Source: Lutraria lutraria
Taxonomy: Eukaryota; Mollusca; Bivalvia; Venerida; Mactridae
Direction: 5' to 3'
Assembly (NCBI GenBank): GCA_964023205.1
Contig: OZ026842.1
Location: 33,554,992-33,618,991 of the forward strand
Length of the DNA stretch: 64,000 bases
Shown: piece by piece, positions 38,457 to 50,480 of the stretch
How the letters are laid out: each line of letters opens with the position of its first letter
How positions within the stretch are numbered: the first letter of the stretch is position 1
Position numbers and translations under genes: made by a program
Notes under the pieces: model-generated
What the model saw: the letters and a program-made list of their open reading frames with translations, nothing else
What the model was told of the DNA's origin: nothing
The model's database searches: none

Positions 38457-39062
38457 TTTTTTTATTGAATAATCATCGCCTCCAGCTTTTACCTCGGTCC
38501 TTGTAGGGGACTATTTTATATCTTTATATCAACAAGTTCACCGAATGTATCCAACAGAAAAATTGTATAATCGAACACATGAGCAAATGATAACGAATGA
38601 AATAAGAAAAGATTTGCCTCTCTTCGAAGGTAAGTGGTCTGTAACATCACACATGGCCCTCGGTCAAGGTCTGAGATTATTCACATGTGATTGTTCCATC
38701 AGTTAGCCTATATCTATATCTCTGGTAAAGCTAAAATCACCAATAAATTAAATACACGAATGACAATAAAAGTCTCAAATCCCTTAGTTAGTGAATATTT
38801 CTATTTTGATAACTTTGATGTACAACTGCTTTACCATAATGGTCATAAATCAGAATCATTTATTATTGCAGAGAAATGTATATTTTCACTAATTAGTATG
38901 GTATTCTGAAACATGTAGCTTAGCAACGCTTGATATAAGCCATCAAAGTACCATGTAAATTTCTATAGATACTGTGCAGGATAAAAATGAACTCAAAGAA
39001 GAATCTATACACATGCCTGTCTTAATTTACCGTCTTTAAGCAAAAGCACTGAAAGTAGATTG

Positions 39063-42000
39063 CTACTTATATACATGGATTATCGTTGAGTCACTAATCC
39101 GGAACTGATCCGAAAATTTCCGGAACATTCTGAACATAGACGGGAAGATAGCGTCGTCTCGAGATCTCACGAGATCTGGAAAAGCATGTCTAAAATGACG
39201 CGTAGCTTCCTCTAGTTTGTAATGTGGAATTCTAGAGAATAAATGATGTATTTGGTGCGTCCCTATATTGTGTATGACGTCATGGGCCCAGCCGTAGTTC
39301 CGGTCGATGGAGCTGAGTTGACCTTTGACATAATTCCACTGATCGTCTGCAAAATGAAAAGTACATTCAAGTTCGATGGATAAATTACGGATATGTGCTT
39401 GACGTATTCCATAGTTTTCACCGACCCGTACCATCATTACAAAATCATACATTTTCCCCAAGTTTTGTTACAATTCTTAAGAACGGGAACGGCTTAAACA
39501 ACATCTTGTCAAAAACACTCCATTGGAACAGACAGATTGCAATGAAACATTGTTACATTTTTAGTTTTTTTTTATCAGACAACCAACGAATGAGTTACTC
39601 TCCTGTCGATAAAGCAGAGTTGAAATTACTCAGAACAAATGGCTTTAGCCTTTAATGGTCTGAAGGTATGAAGAAGTATAATAGTTGTAACAAAAAATAT
39701 CATAGAATATACATGTTTATCATATACATGCCATGTATGTTGCATGACATCACAATTAGTTTAAAAGATCTGTCCTTTCAAGTTTTAAAATGTTCTAAAA
39801 CGTTTTATTTGTGATTCCCCCATAGCTTTTTATAAAGGCACTCCTTTTGTCAGAAAGCGTTATATATGTAAAAATACAACCATTAAATACAACTTCGAAT
39901 TGAGATTCACCAACCTTCCTTCATAATACATTCATTGTTTCTCTCACATTGTCGACAAATGATGTTTTAAACGTGACATTAACATCACCAACAGTATCAA
40001 ATTGATCGATAAAATCAGTGAACAGTAACTCAAGATTCGTTATACAGTGCAACCTCTCCAAAGCAAACACCCTTTGGGCGTATCAAAATTGTGTTGTTGT
40101 TGAGAGGCTGTTGCTCTATAGAGAAGCTAAAGTAATATTTAAATCGAACAGTGAAGGGAGGTTATTGCTGAAGGTGAGGCTGCTCTGGAGAAGTTACACC
40201 GTTTTATTGATATGAAAACACTTTGGAACAAATCAGTAAGGATTCAAATAAGATGGACCTCTTCTGGTTCATGAATTATAAATGTTTTACTTTTGTATTT
40301 ATTACGCTTGTACTCCTTATCAAGGTGATTCCACTCTAATCTTTTTGTCAATAAGCAAGCGACTGAGCTGATGAAACGAACAACTGTTGCCATACAGACA
40401 TGCCAATATCGCGTGACAGGAACTATCATAACATGTATTTTACATCGCCTGAAGTGCATTTTCCTTGTTAAATAGTTAGTCATACTTCACGAACTACATC
40501 TAATCATGAAGTTTGTTCAAGAATGGTTCAAATAATTCCTTTCGAGTGAGCATTCCTGGCTATCATCACATTGTTTAGGTGTGTGATTATTCACATCAAA
40601 GTATGTAGGGTAATACGTCATCTTAGAGTATCCAGACACTATAGGCACCTCCTATAAACCAACGACCCTTTATTTTACTTTGTTCAGTCACATTTTTTCG
40701 AGTAACCGCCTCAGTTACAATGCATGAATCCAAATCAATTTGATCATTGTACTTGAAGTAATAAAATGAATATTGTATTGGTTTGCTTCAACTTAAATGA
40801 TAGCGGCAGAACAAATAGATACAAAGAGGTTAGATAAAAGCTAAGCATTGTTTGATGAGCCTTCTATGAATATGGCTCATTATCAAGTCACATGAGATGG
40901 AATATTGTACTGATCTATAGTACTTTAGCACAATACTTTAAAGAACAATATCATAGCACCTAAAGGACATAAAGTATCGCTTTTATCAAGATGAACATCA
41001 GTGCCCTGCAGCGAATCAGATATTGACTTGTAAAACAAGACTCTTTAATTACAACATGTGCTGACATATGCATCCAGATATATTTGATGATTAAATATCA
41101 ATGTGTTCCTTAAACAACTTTCAGGTACGATTTTTATTTCAATTATTTCTAAGCAACCATTATATGATTAATGGCTTTGATTCCGTTAGATATAAACGCG
41201 GATATAATCAATCCAAGCAAAATGCAGACATTGCATTATTGTATCCACACGCATCCCCGAAAAACTAGACACAGCAATGTGTGATGACAGTATTAAAGAT
41301 GTCACTAACCTGATATATTGGAATTTTCTGTGATAAGCTGTTTATATCATACATGGTGTTAGATTTGTTATGGCAGTACAATTTTGATCAAAAAACGGTT
41401 TCACATACAATGTACATTTACTGGTAATCGAAATATTTCTTTGACCCAATAAAATCTGAAGCAATATTCCAGGCCAAGTTGTCACGTAATGACAAGGTAA
41501 ATGTGGTGCTGCGTAAACAAATTCATAGTTTGGAGCGATTAGAAGATACATTTATACATTTACACATATTTCAAGGTCATTAATTGTCGACTTAACGATT
41601 TTGCATGATCGAACTTCCAAATAAATGGAAACGGGTGGTAGCACGTAATTTTTTAAGTTCAAAACTTTTATGTTCTTTTGCATATATAATGACGGGTTTC
41701 AGGTACAAAAGCTTGAATGAGTGAGATCCTATGTATAAAAGATGCATAACGATATATATGTACATGTATATACATTACCTGAATACCATGGCGTGTCTTC
41801 TTCGATGTGATGAAGGAATGTTACGATGAGCAACCAACTTGCGAATACTACTTCCGGTATTACGTAATACATAACAACAGCAATAATCCCTGTTGAGCAT
41901 GCGCAGTAACCAAGACATCCCAACCAGCCAATCAAAGCAGCGATAGACAGGGTACATCCAGTCACGTGATTGGCATACATACTGTGTATGGGATTAAAAT

Positions 42001-42547
42001 GGCAATGGTTCCTTGGGTAATATCCACGAAATAAATATACAAACCAACCCACCCCGAGTCCAAATAGATACAAAAAGTTATTTCCATTGTCATACTGCTT
42101 TCGAACCGGGTAAAACACTTCATCCTTGTCGATGTTTCCCGTATTTTTATGATGGTTTCGGTGTGATATCTTCCAGGGGTAATACGGTGTAAGCACCAAA
42201 GAATGCAACACGGTACCAGTGATATCATTCAACATTTCGTACTTTGAGAAGGAACCGTGTCCACAGTCATGACCTAATACGAACAGCCCCATCAAAAGCG
42301 TTCCCTGGAGATACCAGTAAACCGGAAACGCCACAAACAGGAAGTGGGTGGGGAGTGTACTCTCTAATATACGTACAATAATAAACAACGCGGCGATTAA
42401 AACTAAATCTTTCATCACATAATAGAACGATTGCGAAACCTCAGCCTCGAATAATCTGTTCGGTATGGCCGCTTTTATTTGTATCAGCGTTGGAAAAGAC
42501 GCATGTAAATATTTACTGTTTGTTGGTGCGCGAGTGGTGTTCGCCAT
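39063..42547 (-). CDS. Methyl-end (delta-12/omega-3 type) fatty acid desaturase, two exons
   Basis: Exon 1 is 42547-41779, exon 2 is 39346-39063, both on the minus strand. The donor (TATTCAG|GTAATG) and acceptor (TTTTGCAG|ACGATC) join in frame, giving 350 residues, a usual length for the family. Membrane-bound desaturases insert a double bond into an acyl chain using a di-iron centre held by three histidine boxes; here they are HDCGH at 93-97, HRNHH at 129-133 and HQIHH at 287-291, all complete. HRNHHKNTGNIDKDE and NIGTHQIHHLFSRIPHY are typical of the plant and invertebrate delta-12/omega-3 group rather than of front-end desaturases, and no cytochrome b5 domain is present. Hydrophobic stretches at about 46-60, 72-92 and 195-245 fit an ER membrane protein. 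Regioselectivity cannot be read from sequence. Confidence 0.9.
39347..41778 (-). other. Intron of the desaturase gene
   Basis: A 2.4-kb intron with GT-AG ends on the minus strand. It holds one MITE family 2 copy near 40040-40205 and otherwise no feature I can support. Confidence 0.8.
40040..40205. mobile_element. MITE family 2, copy a
   Basis: Starts ACAGTGCAACCTCTCCAAAG and carries the inner phrases GAGAGGCTGTTGCTCTATAG and TGCTCTGGAGAAGTTACACC. The right end is worn. It lies in the desaturase intron. Confidence 0.6.
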
Positions 42548-44362
42548 TGTAAGTTAATATTATTGAGCAAACGCTTAAACACGTTGTATTAGCTAATTTT
42601 TTATTAATCCATTCACTTAATGTAGCAATGCATTCGATTAACCATCAAAAGAAAGTCTCATTTTTTTCTTTTCCGCTTCCAAGAAAAGTGAAACGTGTTC
42701 AGCGAATATCCAATGTTAGCCTCACACTAATGAAACGGCACTTTACTAAGGTTCAGTATTTGTTTATTCCAAATTCCTCTACGCTCCCATATGCAAAGTT
42801 ATACACTGCCCATTAGAGTCACGTGGGAAATTCAAGCAATTGATAATTCCAAACTTGTGTTGCTTCGTATATTTCCGACAGTTACTTTATATTCTTGTTA
42901 CATTCAGTCACATTCGTATTCGGAAATAAAGAGAAATCGATAGAACTCAATGTTTCTCTGGAATTTCAGCTCCGCAGTGTTCCAATCGGCCACTACTTTC
43001 CGAAAAGGTTGAACCGAATAAATTTCTACCGCTTTTTTATCCTTCCACACCCGAATCGATTGTGTTGCTTACTCTTTTAAGACAGAACGCCAATAAACCG
43101 CACGCATTATAAGAAAATTTCGGTGTGTCTGCGCGAGGGCGATGCCTGTAAATTATCGCTGTCTTTAGGCATTAATCGAATGTTATAAGCGATTGTCGTC
43201 TGCCAATTTCCCGGCTTTTACCGTCACGCTGTTAGACAGAATAATACTCAAACTGTTGTTAGGGAAAATAAATGTTCCAAAAAGCTAAAAATAGAATACA
43301 TGTATATGGCTTTATTTGAGATTTTTAATGAGTTTCTGGGGGATTTCTTTGCACGCACACAATAGTGATCGTTCCATTAGTGAAGGAGTTTTGTTCCTCT
43401 ATAGAGACTTATTGTTGAAAATACAATCTATAATCAAAATTGTCTACGTCTACTTCCTAGGCTTAGATTGGAAATTTAATGAAATTATAGACTTGGCATT
43501 ACAATAACGGCATAGCTTCATTTTTCTCAAGTATTGAACACAACAACCATCGCTTGAAGTACGCTGCAACAATTTTTGACAAAATAATATATCATGCTAT
43601 TGATATATTTTTTCATTACAAGAGGTGAAGGTTATTTAACAATATAGGGACGTCGTCTTTAGTTGTAGACTGCAAGAATCCAAATGAGGGTATTGTAGCC
43701 TGGTGATTTTCGGGATTGATAAAAAGTATCAAATAAACAATTTGCATCAAAATAAATGTAAGTGATTAACCGGTCAGTCAGATGATACCGTTTAGCGTCA
43801 TTAATACCAGAAGTATTCATGCCGTGGCCCTTCAAAGACCTAGATCTGCGTTTTTACCATAAGTATTCTAGGTTTTCTTAATACATGTACTTGATTGATG
43901 TAGACATTACAATATCTACTATTCATACTTCATAACGCAGAGTTAAAATTTCAACACAGAATGCTTGTGATGAAGTCAATAAATGATTATTATTAACAGC
44001 GCGCGTTATTGCACGTTCTTAATAACACACTGCATGTATAATTGTGCAATTTATCAATAATCATCCCCTCTACCTTCCAACGTGTATAATTCGTTGTAAC
44101 GTTAACTTAATTACATTCATACATGATTAATGCTTTCCTATGAAATATGTATGAACACAATAATATTCGATTTACTGAATAATTCAGTAAGGTACAGTGT
44201 TTGTACTAAGAAATTGCAAAGTTAACTGGAAATTACACGTTGTAATACCTAGATACATGTATAAAAGATCATCAGTACGTTCTGTTGGCTGTCATTTGGG
44301 GAAATTACCGATTGTTATATATGTATATGTAAATGACAAAAATGCTTGCCCTTAGAAAATTT
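42548..44362. other. Upstream region of the desaturase gene, no other gene seen
   Basis: The start codon context on the minus strand is ACAATGG, acceptable for a eukaryote. Promoter elements and any non-coding first exon must lie here but none could be identified with confidence. Confidence 0.4.
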
Positions 44363-44572
44363 ACCCGCCTCCGTGGTCAGGTGGTTAAGGACGCTGACTT
44401 CAAATCTCTGTAACCGAAGGCCGTGGGTTCATGCCCAGCTACCGACCATGTCTCTTTATGTGAGAAAGTGGGCAGTTGCTTACGGAGGATGGAAGTCTAG
44501 TACTGGTTCTTCCCAGGAACGATGCTTGGGTGAACTATCCGCCTCATATGACTCTGACTGTTGAAAACAAGT
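44363..44572 (+). mobile_element. SINE family B, tRNA-derived (copy 1)
   Basis: The head GCCTCCGTGGTCAGGTGGTT gives a polymerase III A box (GTGGTCAGGTGG) and the phrase GTGGGTTCATGCCC gives a B box. The long loop between them (CTGACTTCAAATCTC then GTAACCG) is class-II-like, nearest to Ser/Leu tRNAs. The body runs through AGTACTGGTTCTTCCCAGG and CCGCCTCATATGACTCTGAC to a TTGAAAAC end. A second copy lies at 61385-61616 on the other strand with the same order of segments. A 72-codon open frame inside it is not a gene. Confidence 0.8.
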
Positions 44573-45339
44573 AAGAAGATTAATTAAGTTTAAAACGTTT
44601 AAAATACATATAACAACATAGATATGTCTATGACAGTCTCCTGGGAGTGGAATGTCCATAATAGCATTACAAATACTTAGCTTTTGTAATAAACATTGAT
44701 ATTTGAGGACATTTTAATAATTGCAGTATGTCGTATCAATACATGTACAATGACATTTGGAATTGATATCTCGTCGCAATATATCAATTTTATATCCATG
44801 AATAATTTACAACATCCGTGACTATATATGGAATTATTAGCACCATACATCAGCTTCATACGCGATTAACTCTACTTATTACAAGAAAAATCAGAACATA
44901 TAGTTATATCATCCACAGAAGGTGTGATCATCAACAAACTGATATTATTCTCGTAGCTCAAGATTTTATTACTCGATGAAAATGAATTACGTATTAAATC
45001 TCGTTTGACTTGTTCAGGGAAAGTGCTTGCAATATGAGATTAATCTGTTTTAAATGCAATCCTATCTCTGATTGTTGAATCGGTTTATGTTGAAATGGGG
45101 GAGGGGTCGATTTTGTGCCTCTTTGAAGCTATGTATTTACCCCCATCGACATTTGCAGTGATGCGTTGTTTAGTGAATTAGCCCCTACAGACACATTTAT
45201 TTCTTTAGGGTAAATCTGGCTAACTTGAATCAATAGCCTCTTATGTTGTGGTCACCTACAATTATATGAAACGCATCTTTACAATCTTTACAGACCGTAG
45301 AGGTCAGTCGACCATTATCAATAGACTCCACCCACAGCA

Positions 45340-45517
45340 GTACAGTACAACCTCTCCATAGCGGCCCTCTATTGAGCAAACATCTCCCTTCAACAACAGC
45401 ATAGTTTTCCACACTGGATGATTTAATTATTAATGTAACCTCTTTAGAGCAACAGCCTCTCAACAAAAACATGATTCTGCTACTCCGATAGGGTGTTGCT
45501 TTGGAGAGGATGCACTG
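45340..45517. mobile_element. MITE family 2, copy b
   Basis: Left end ACAGTACAACCTCTCCATAG, right end with GCTTTGGAGAGGATGCACTG. Inner phrases CTCTTTAGAGCAACAGCCTC and GGGTGTTGCTTTGGAG match the other copies. Confidence 0.68.
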
Positions 45518-47209
45518 AATATACAGTCTTTGGTATCCTATGGGGCTCGTATTGTGTATGCATGTACACTTTCGTACACTTTCGTACTCTGAACATTAAG
45601 TTAGTTTGTAGAGAGATCTCACTATAATGCGCGTATCTACTCATGACTGTACGTTAGTCCAACATGATGCTATATGAGGTCTGAAAACATTTTAGATTTG
45701 TCTACCAGGGGTGATATACCCCATTAACTTACCATCATAGCCGATCGAATTAGTAGGGGTAATCCCTCTCTTCGGCTCCTAGCTTCCGTCCTGCACAAAA
45801 GAGATGCACCATTAAACAGAAGAAATATTGATGGTTGGTGGGAAAAAATAAAAGTAGCATCTTGATTTAATAGGTAAAAAGTAGGAGATAATTATTAATT
45901 AGCATTCTTGAAGTGAGTCAGACGACTTTATAGGGGGTCCAGCGATGCTTTGGTATGTTGGTATAAAATCATGCCAAGTATCGTTGATTCTTTTTTCAAG
46001 ACAAAGTCTTGAACAACGCTCCACGAATAGGGGAAAATGTGAGAAATGTTGATCACGGCTGAAAAGGGTGCCACCATCACAGAGGCCTACGTTCTGTGAG
46101 GTTGGTTCGCGCATTTTGGAGAAATGCAACAAAAAAAGTCCGCTTGGATTCAATAAAATACAAAATGTAACATAATTCATGGTTTAATTTTGGAGTAAAA
46201 TGGTACGGTTATCAAACCGAATTTTAATTACATAGTTATTAGGGGTTTGTTCCGCAATACGAATAAACCTGACAAGGAGTTATTTGTTGAGAATCGCTGA
46301 AGAAAGCCAGCGGATTTTGCTTTTCTCGAAATGAAAAAATGTTATTTGAGATCTCCAGTGAATTCTGTACCGTATAATTCTACTTCCAAGCAAGGAGACA
46401 AATATTCAGTTATCTTCTTGGGTTAACAATAAGTCGATAACAATTTGCAGACGAATATTAATTCAATTGTTCAATGTCTCTCAAGAGAGTGAGAGAAATC
46501 TATGACGTCAGTCTAAAATGAGCTGGAACTGGGTTTTTCCGGCACCGTATAGTTGTTGGCTTATAGTTCTTCCTGTAAATATTTCATTCGAAGTGTTGTT
46601 AAAATATAGATTTTCTAGATGCCCTGTTGATGTATTGGAAGTATATCTAAAGCTTTCTCTAGTGTTTAATCATATACGAGGCAGACGAATTCAGAAATAT
46701 TAAAATTGTGTCTATAATGTATGGGCTAATAAAGCATAGACCAGTGTTAGTCTGTGCGATGATCAAATAATGAGTGCGTGGCAAATGAACGGCTAGATAT
46801 GGCTGCCCGTAGTTCATCTACTGATAAGATATTGGGACACGTACAATAAATTTCGATTCTAACGTACCAATAATTTGGGCACTTCTTTTATCCAAAAGTC
46901 ACCACTACATTTTCATTCGGTTCCCAAATATAAAAACATCCTATTTGTGACGTCAAACCCATACGAGACGTCATAAGGAGCCTGTATCTTCTGTATCTTA
47001 ATGCTGTAACTGAATTATAAATTTAGTGTACGCTCGCCCGAAGCAGTGCAAGCTTACAAATACATTCGCTCGATGATGAGTGGTTAATTCTATATTAAAT
47101 CCTTTTAATTGTAAATTGTTTCAATCAGGTGGGTAAAATGTAACAGCCAGTCATATTTTATCGTAGAATAATGTATTGGTTGATTTCCTATACAATCAAT
47201 TCTGTTAGT

Positions 47210-47298
47210 GACGACCTCCGAATGGAGGTCACCTGTCAATAAAAGCCACAAATTGTCTTTCTCAATGGTGGCCTTTGTTCACAATTTCGACTGTATAT
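47210..47298. mobile_element. MITE family 1, partial copy, reverse orientation
   Basis: CCTCCGAATGGAGGTCACCT, TCAATAAAAGCCACAAATTG and GTGGCCTTTGTTCACAATTT correspond in reverse to the left half of the family. The right half is missing. Confidence 0.55.
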
Positions 47299-47788
47299 GT
47301 TATACAAATATCTGAAGTATTTCAGACTGTGTCAGAAATACTAAAACAAAGCATCGAGTACTTGTGCAAATAATCCTTATTTTAGCTAATATGAAATCAT
47401 TATGTTCATCATAAAGTGCTTCGGGGATTTCATCTTTCAGTAATTTTGTACCATCTACGTAAACGCTGTGAATTTTTCGAGCAGAATGCCAATAACAGTA
47501 ATTGACTATCTAAATAGGAAATCGGAAATTGACCCGTCACAAAGTTGTTATGAGGCGTAAAATTATGCTTGTTTCTGGTGCTCTTTAAGCTTGAATAAAT
47601 ATAGACTTTTTGTCTCTTGAAAGTGTGTGGAAAATGAGAAAGTGAATGTACTGTTCCTGGTGCCTAATAAAAAGTCTGTGTCGGTGAAAAACTTGGGGTA
47701 GGTCGAGTAACCAGAAACATTATTTTTTAGCCCTTACCAAAAGCATACCATCTCTTTGGACAAATACATATTAGTCATGAAATGAATG

Positions 47789-47970
47789 ACTGCGACCTCT
47801 CCAGAGCAGCCTTCTCTTGAGCAACAACCTCCTTTCAACAACATCATGGTTATCCCACTGCATGATTTAACATCAATTTAACCCCTATAGAGCAACAACC
47901 TCTCAACAACAACATACTTCTGCTGCCCCCAAGGGGTGCTGCTTTTGAGAGGTTGCTCCATTCATATGAA
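47789..47970. mobile_element. MITE family 2, copy c
   Basis: Starts TGCGACCTCTCCAGAGCAGC and ends GCTTTTGAGAGGTTGCTCCA. Inner phrase ACCCCTATAGAGCAACAACC is shared with the other copies. Confidence 0.65.
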
Positions 47971-48055
47971 TGTTTGAGGGCGGATGTAAAAGTCTGATAT
48001 TATAATAAAGTTTCAAATCTATAGTAATACAGATCGCATACAAGTATTACTGACT

Positions 48056-48206
48056 ACAGTACAACCTCTCCAGAGCGGCACCTTCAAAATTTCCCTAAGT
48101 TGATATTTACTCTAAATTCAACCTCTGTAGAGCAACAACATCTAAACAACCGCCAGTATTTGAAGCGCACAAAGGGTGTTGCGCTACAGAGGTTGTACTG
48201 TACATG
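48056..48206. mobile_element. MITE family 2, copy d (best ends)
   Basis: Left end ACAGTACAACCTCTCCAGAG and right end CTACAGAGGTTGTACTGT are inverted repeats; TA lies at both outer borders (CTA-CAG and CTGTA-CATG). About 150 bp, no coding capacity. The TA borders fit a Tc1/mariner-driven MITE, by inference. Confidence 0.72.
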
Positions 48207-48554
48207 TATGTACTATAAACATTCAGTTAAGAGACTAAATGGACATTTTACAGTGACTTCATGGTATAAATACTCATTGACATTTATCTTAAGATGGGGG
48301 ATTTCTGAATCTCAAGAAACTGTGGTACTTTTTCTTTTCTATTTCAAGATAATTATGCGAGACAAGTATTTCTGTCATTCATCAATGAAATCGCTGTCTT
48401 AGACAAAACATTATATATCCCATGTTTTTTTGTAAAAACATCGACTTGTTGATTAGAGAAAAATACATATTTTGTCAAATTTCGAAGTGTTTGAAGAATG
48501 TGGACTTTAATTTCAATGTCGAAGTAGGTGAGTTACTTTCGGTTTGAAAACTCA

Positions 48555-48835
48555 TCTAAATGGCGTGGCCGCGGCCGTGGTTCATTGATCAGTACGCAGG
48601 ACTTGTAACCCTGCGATCTGGATACGAATTCCGATCGTGGTGGGTCATATCCATCCATACAAAATTGACAGAAAATGTCATTTTTTCTCTATAAGGGAAG
48701 AAATTGCTGGTTCCTTATGAAAGCGTAAGTTAGTACTGGTTAGAAAAACAGACAGAGGAGAACTGGTTAGGTGAAGAGGCCGCCGTATGTAACTGAAATC
48801 TTCTTGAAAATTGACATGAACTACACATGTAATAC
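48555..48835 (+). mobile_element. SINE family C, tRNA-derived
   Basis: The head GGCCGTGGTTCATTGATCAG carries a worn A box. The phrase GGATACGAATTCC is a B box, and between them CTTGTAA sits where an anticodon loop is expected (TGT, Thr-like). The body ends in AACTGGTTAGGTGAAGAGGC and ACTGAAATCTTCTTGAAAAT. The same 3' body, without a head, appears in reverse at 12735-12850 and 63228-63400. Not a functional tRNA because the acceptor stem does not pair. Confidence 0.65.
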
Positions 48836-49660
48836 AATAAACATGGCCGGTTGCTTTTTTAAGAAACGAAATTTGTTGTAAGTGATTAAGGGCCGTAATG
48901 AAGCAGTCCACGAATAGGGGGTAAACTTGAAGTTCCGGAGATGTATTGCATTTAAACAAACGACACATCATGAGACAATGATATTATTATCCGTTTAGAG
49001 TCGTAAATAATTTAAAAGTACATAAATACGCTGTCAACATTAATTGATGACTACCAAACCGGACAACATGTAAATTATTGCTGTAAACTAGTTATGCTTA
49101 TTATTTCAAGCATAACTTGATTTTATATAGATATAAATTTTCTGATTACACGGTAATTGTTTTTGTCAGGCAGATGACATTAACTTGAGAAAATAAAAAC
49201 AGATCGTATTTGAAGTTTTTATAAAAGGTCAAGCAAGAAATATGATGAATTTCATTGACAAGTGACTTTTATTAATTGTGACATGAACTAGGGGTTGCAT
49301 ATCATCAGTTAATTTCCTTATTCAATTCAGACAAAATATTTGGCGGTCATAGGAGTAACTTCGCCAGTATGTTATATTTTACTTATATTTTATTAATTCT
49401 CACTATTTTTATTTATTATAACTATTTCTTTTTAGAAATTAATACCGAAGCACTGTTCTATAATTAATGAAGAGCAATATGTAGTTATAGTTTAGAATAA
49501 TGGCCTTGTAATATGTTTACTTTTTATTTGTTATTTGGGGTTATTTTTGTCTGGGATTTTTTGGAGAGTTGTTCTTATTCTTGTTCATTTTATTTTATTT
49601 TGCAATGGAACACATTTATTTTTTAAGTTTTTAAGTCATTCAAACAATTTTCTATCACAG

Positions 49661-49888
49661 ATATTTCACGATGAAGATATATTTTATTGTTGCCGTGGTT
49701 ACATTGGTGCTAATTGGTGTCACATACGGTCAGTTTATATACGGTGGTGATACGCCAGATAACAATGGATACGGCGACAGTCCGGATTTGCCCGACGGAT
49801 ATTATGGACCGAGACCATTTATGGGTGGATTTTATCCCATACCTAGATGGCGGAGATTCAGGCGTATGTCATTTTATTGAAATATATG
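49661..49888 (+). CDS. Small secreted Gly/Tyr/Pro-rich peptide, 69 residues
   Basis: The coding part is 49671-49880 within an exon that begins after TCTATCACAG at 49660 and ends at a GTAAGT donor after 49888. The first 20 residues (MKIYFIVAVVTLVLIGVTYG) are a textbook signal peptide, with cleavage likely before QFIYGG. The mature peptide of about 49 residues has an acidic, Gly/Pro/Tyr-rich front (DTPDNNGYGDSPDLPDGYYG) and a basic tail (PRWRRFRRMSFY), with no cysteine. A last exon after TTTCATTTCAG (from 50383) carries only 3' untranslated sequence and an AATAAA at 50457. I do not recognise a family. Shell-matrix, byssal or antimicrobial peptides have such composition, but that is speculation. 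Confidence 0.68.
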
Positions 49889-50382
49889 GTAAGTTGCTTT
49901 TACTTTTTTGGACCTTTTTGTTAGACTTTGTTCCACTAACATTCAACGATCAAGCAAGCATAACTTTCTAGACGGTATCGATTTCATATGCTTAAAACTT
50001 AGGAAAAAGGCGATATTTTATTATTAAAATTTTATTCATGCGTTATTATTATACACTGTATTTTTATTGACATTGTTCATATACATAAAGATATCCAAGA
50101 GTCAAACTTACGTTTTCATACATCGTTTTTACATCTAAATATACGAAAATATTGTTCTGGACGTATGAATATCCCAATACTAATGTATAAAATATCTAAG
50201 ATTACATTCTTTGACTGATATAATTTTATACTTCACAAGTTTGTTTCAAGTTTATTCAGAATACATTCATAATACATTTGTATATGTATGTTACAATCAA
50301 AATTGATCTTTGAAATATATTTCACATGTCTCGATTTCTTTTTTTTTTTCAAATTGAAAAAAAAATGTTCCTTTCATTTCAG

Positions 50383-50480
50383 ACCTTCATTCGACGATAC
50401 GAAGATGTCTTCATATATAACACATTGAAAATATTTTATATAATACGTTTTCAATCAATAAAATTACCTATCGGATTTAC
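50383..50480 (+). other. 3' untranslated exon of the secreted peptide gene
   Basis: Starts after the acceptor TTCCTTTCATTTCAG; contains AATAAA at 50457-50462, giving cleavage about 15-20 bases later. The end coordinate is an estimate. Confidence 0.5.
50457..50462 (+). terminator. Polyadenylation signal AATAAA
   Basis: Lies about 580 bases past the stop codon of the peptide gene, within the inferred last exon, followed by T-rich sequence. Confidence 0.5.

Larger units (their letters stand above)
33515..39062. other. Intergenic, simple repeats and two MITEs, no recognised gene
   Basis: No protein-family match by eye. Holds (GATA)n/(TA)n near 34457-34485, a G/T- and A/T-rich trinucleotide block at 35902-36020, and two adjacent MITE family 1 copies (38006, 38306). 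The last few hundred bases are the presumed 3' untranslated region of the desaturase on the minus strand. Confidence 0.5.
44573..49660. other. Intergenic region, MITEs and SINEs, no recognised gene
   Basis: Contains MITE family 2 copies at 45340, 47789 and 48056, a piece of MITE family 1 at 47210-47298, and a tRNA-headed SINE at 48555. Several frames of 60-100 codons exist, including 45899-46180 on the minus strand, but none shows a motif, splice sites or codon pattern that convinces. Confidence 0.5.

Noticed and set aside
41342..41551. Short frame in the desaturase intron as an extra exon
   Set aside because: Exons 1 and 2 join in frame without it and the histidine-box spacing is already normal.
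44346..44564. A 72-codon frame on the plus strand
   Set aside because: It is inside the tRNA-derived SINE.
45899..46180. A 93-codon minus-strand frame as a gene
   Set aside because: No motif, no homologous feel, no splice or polyadenylation support; kept only as a remark in the region entry.
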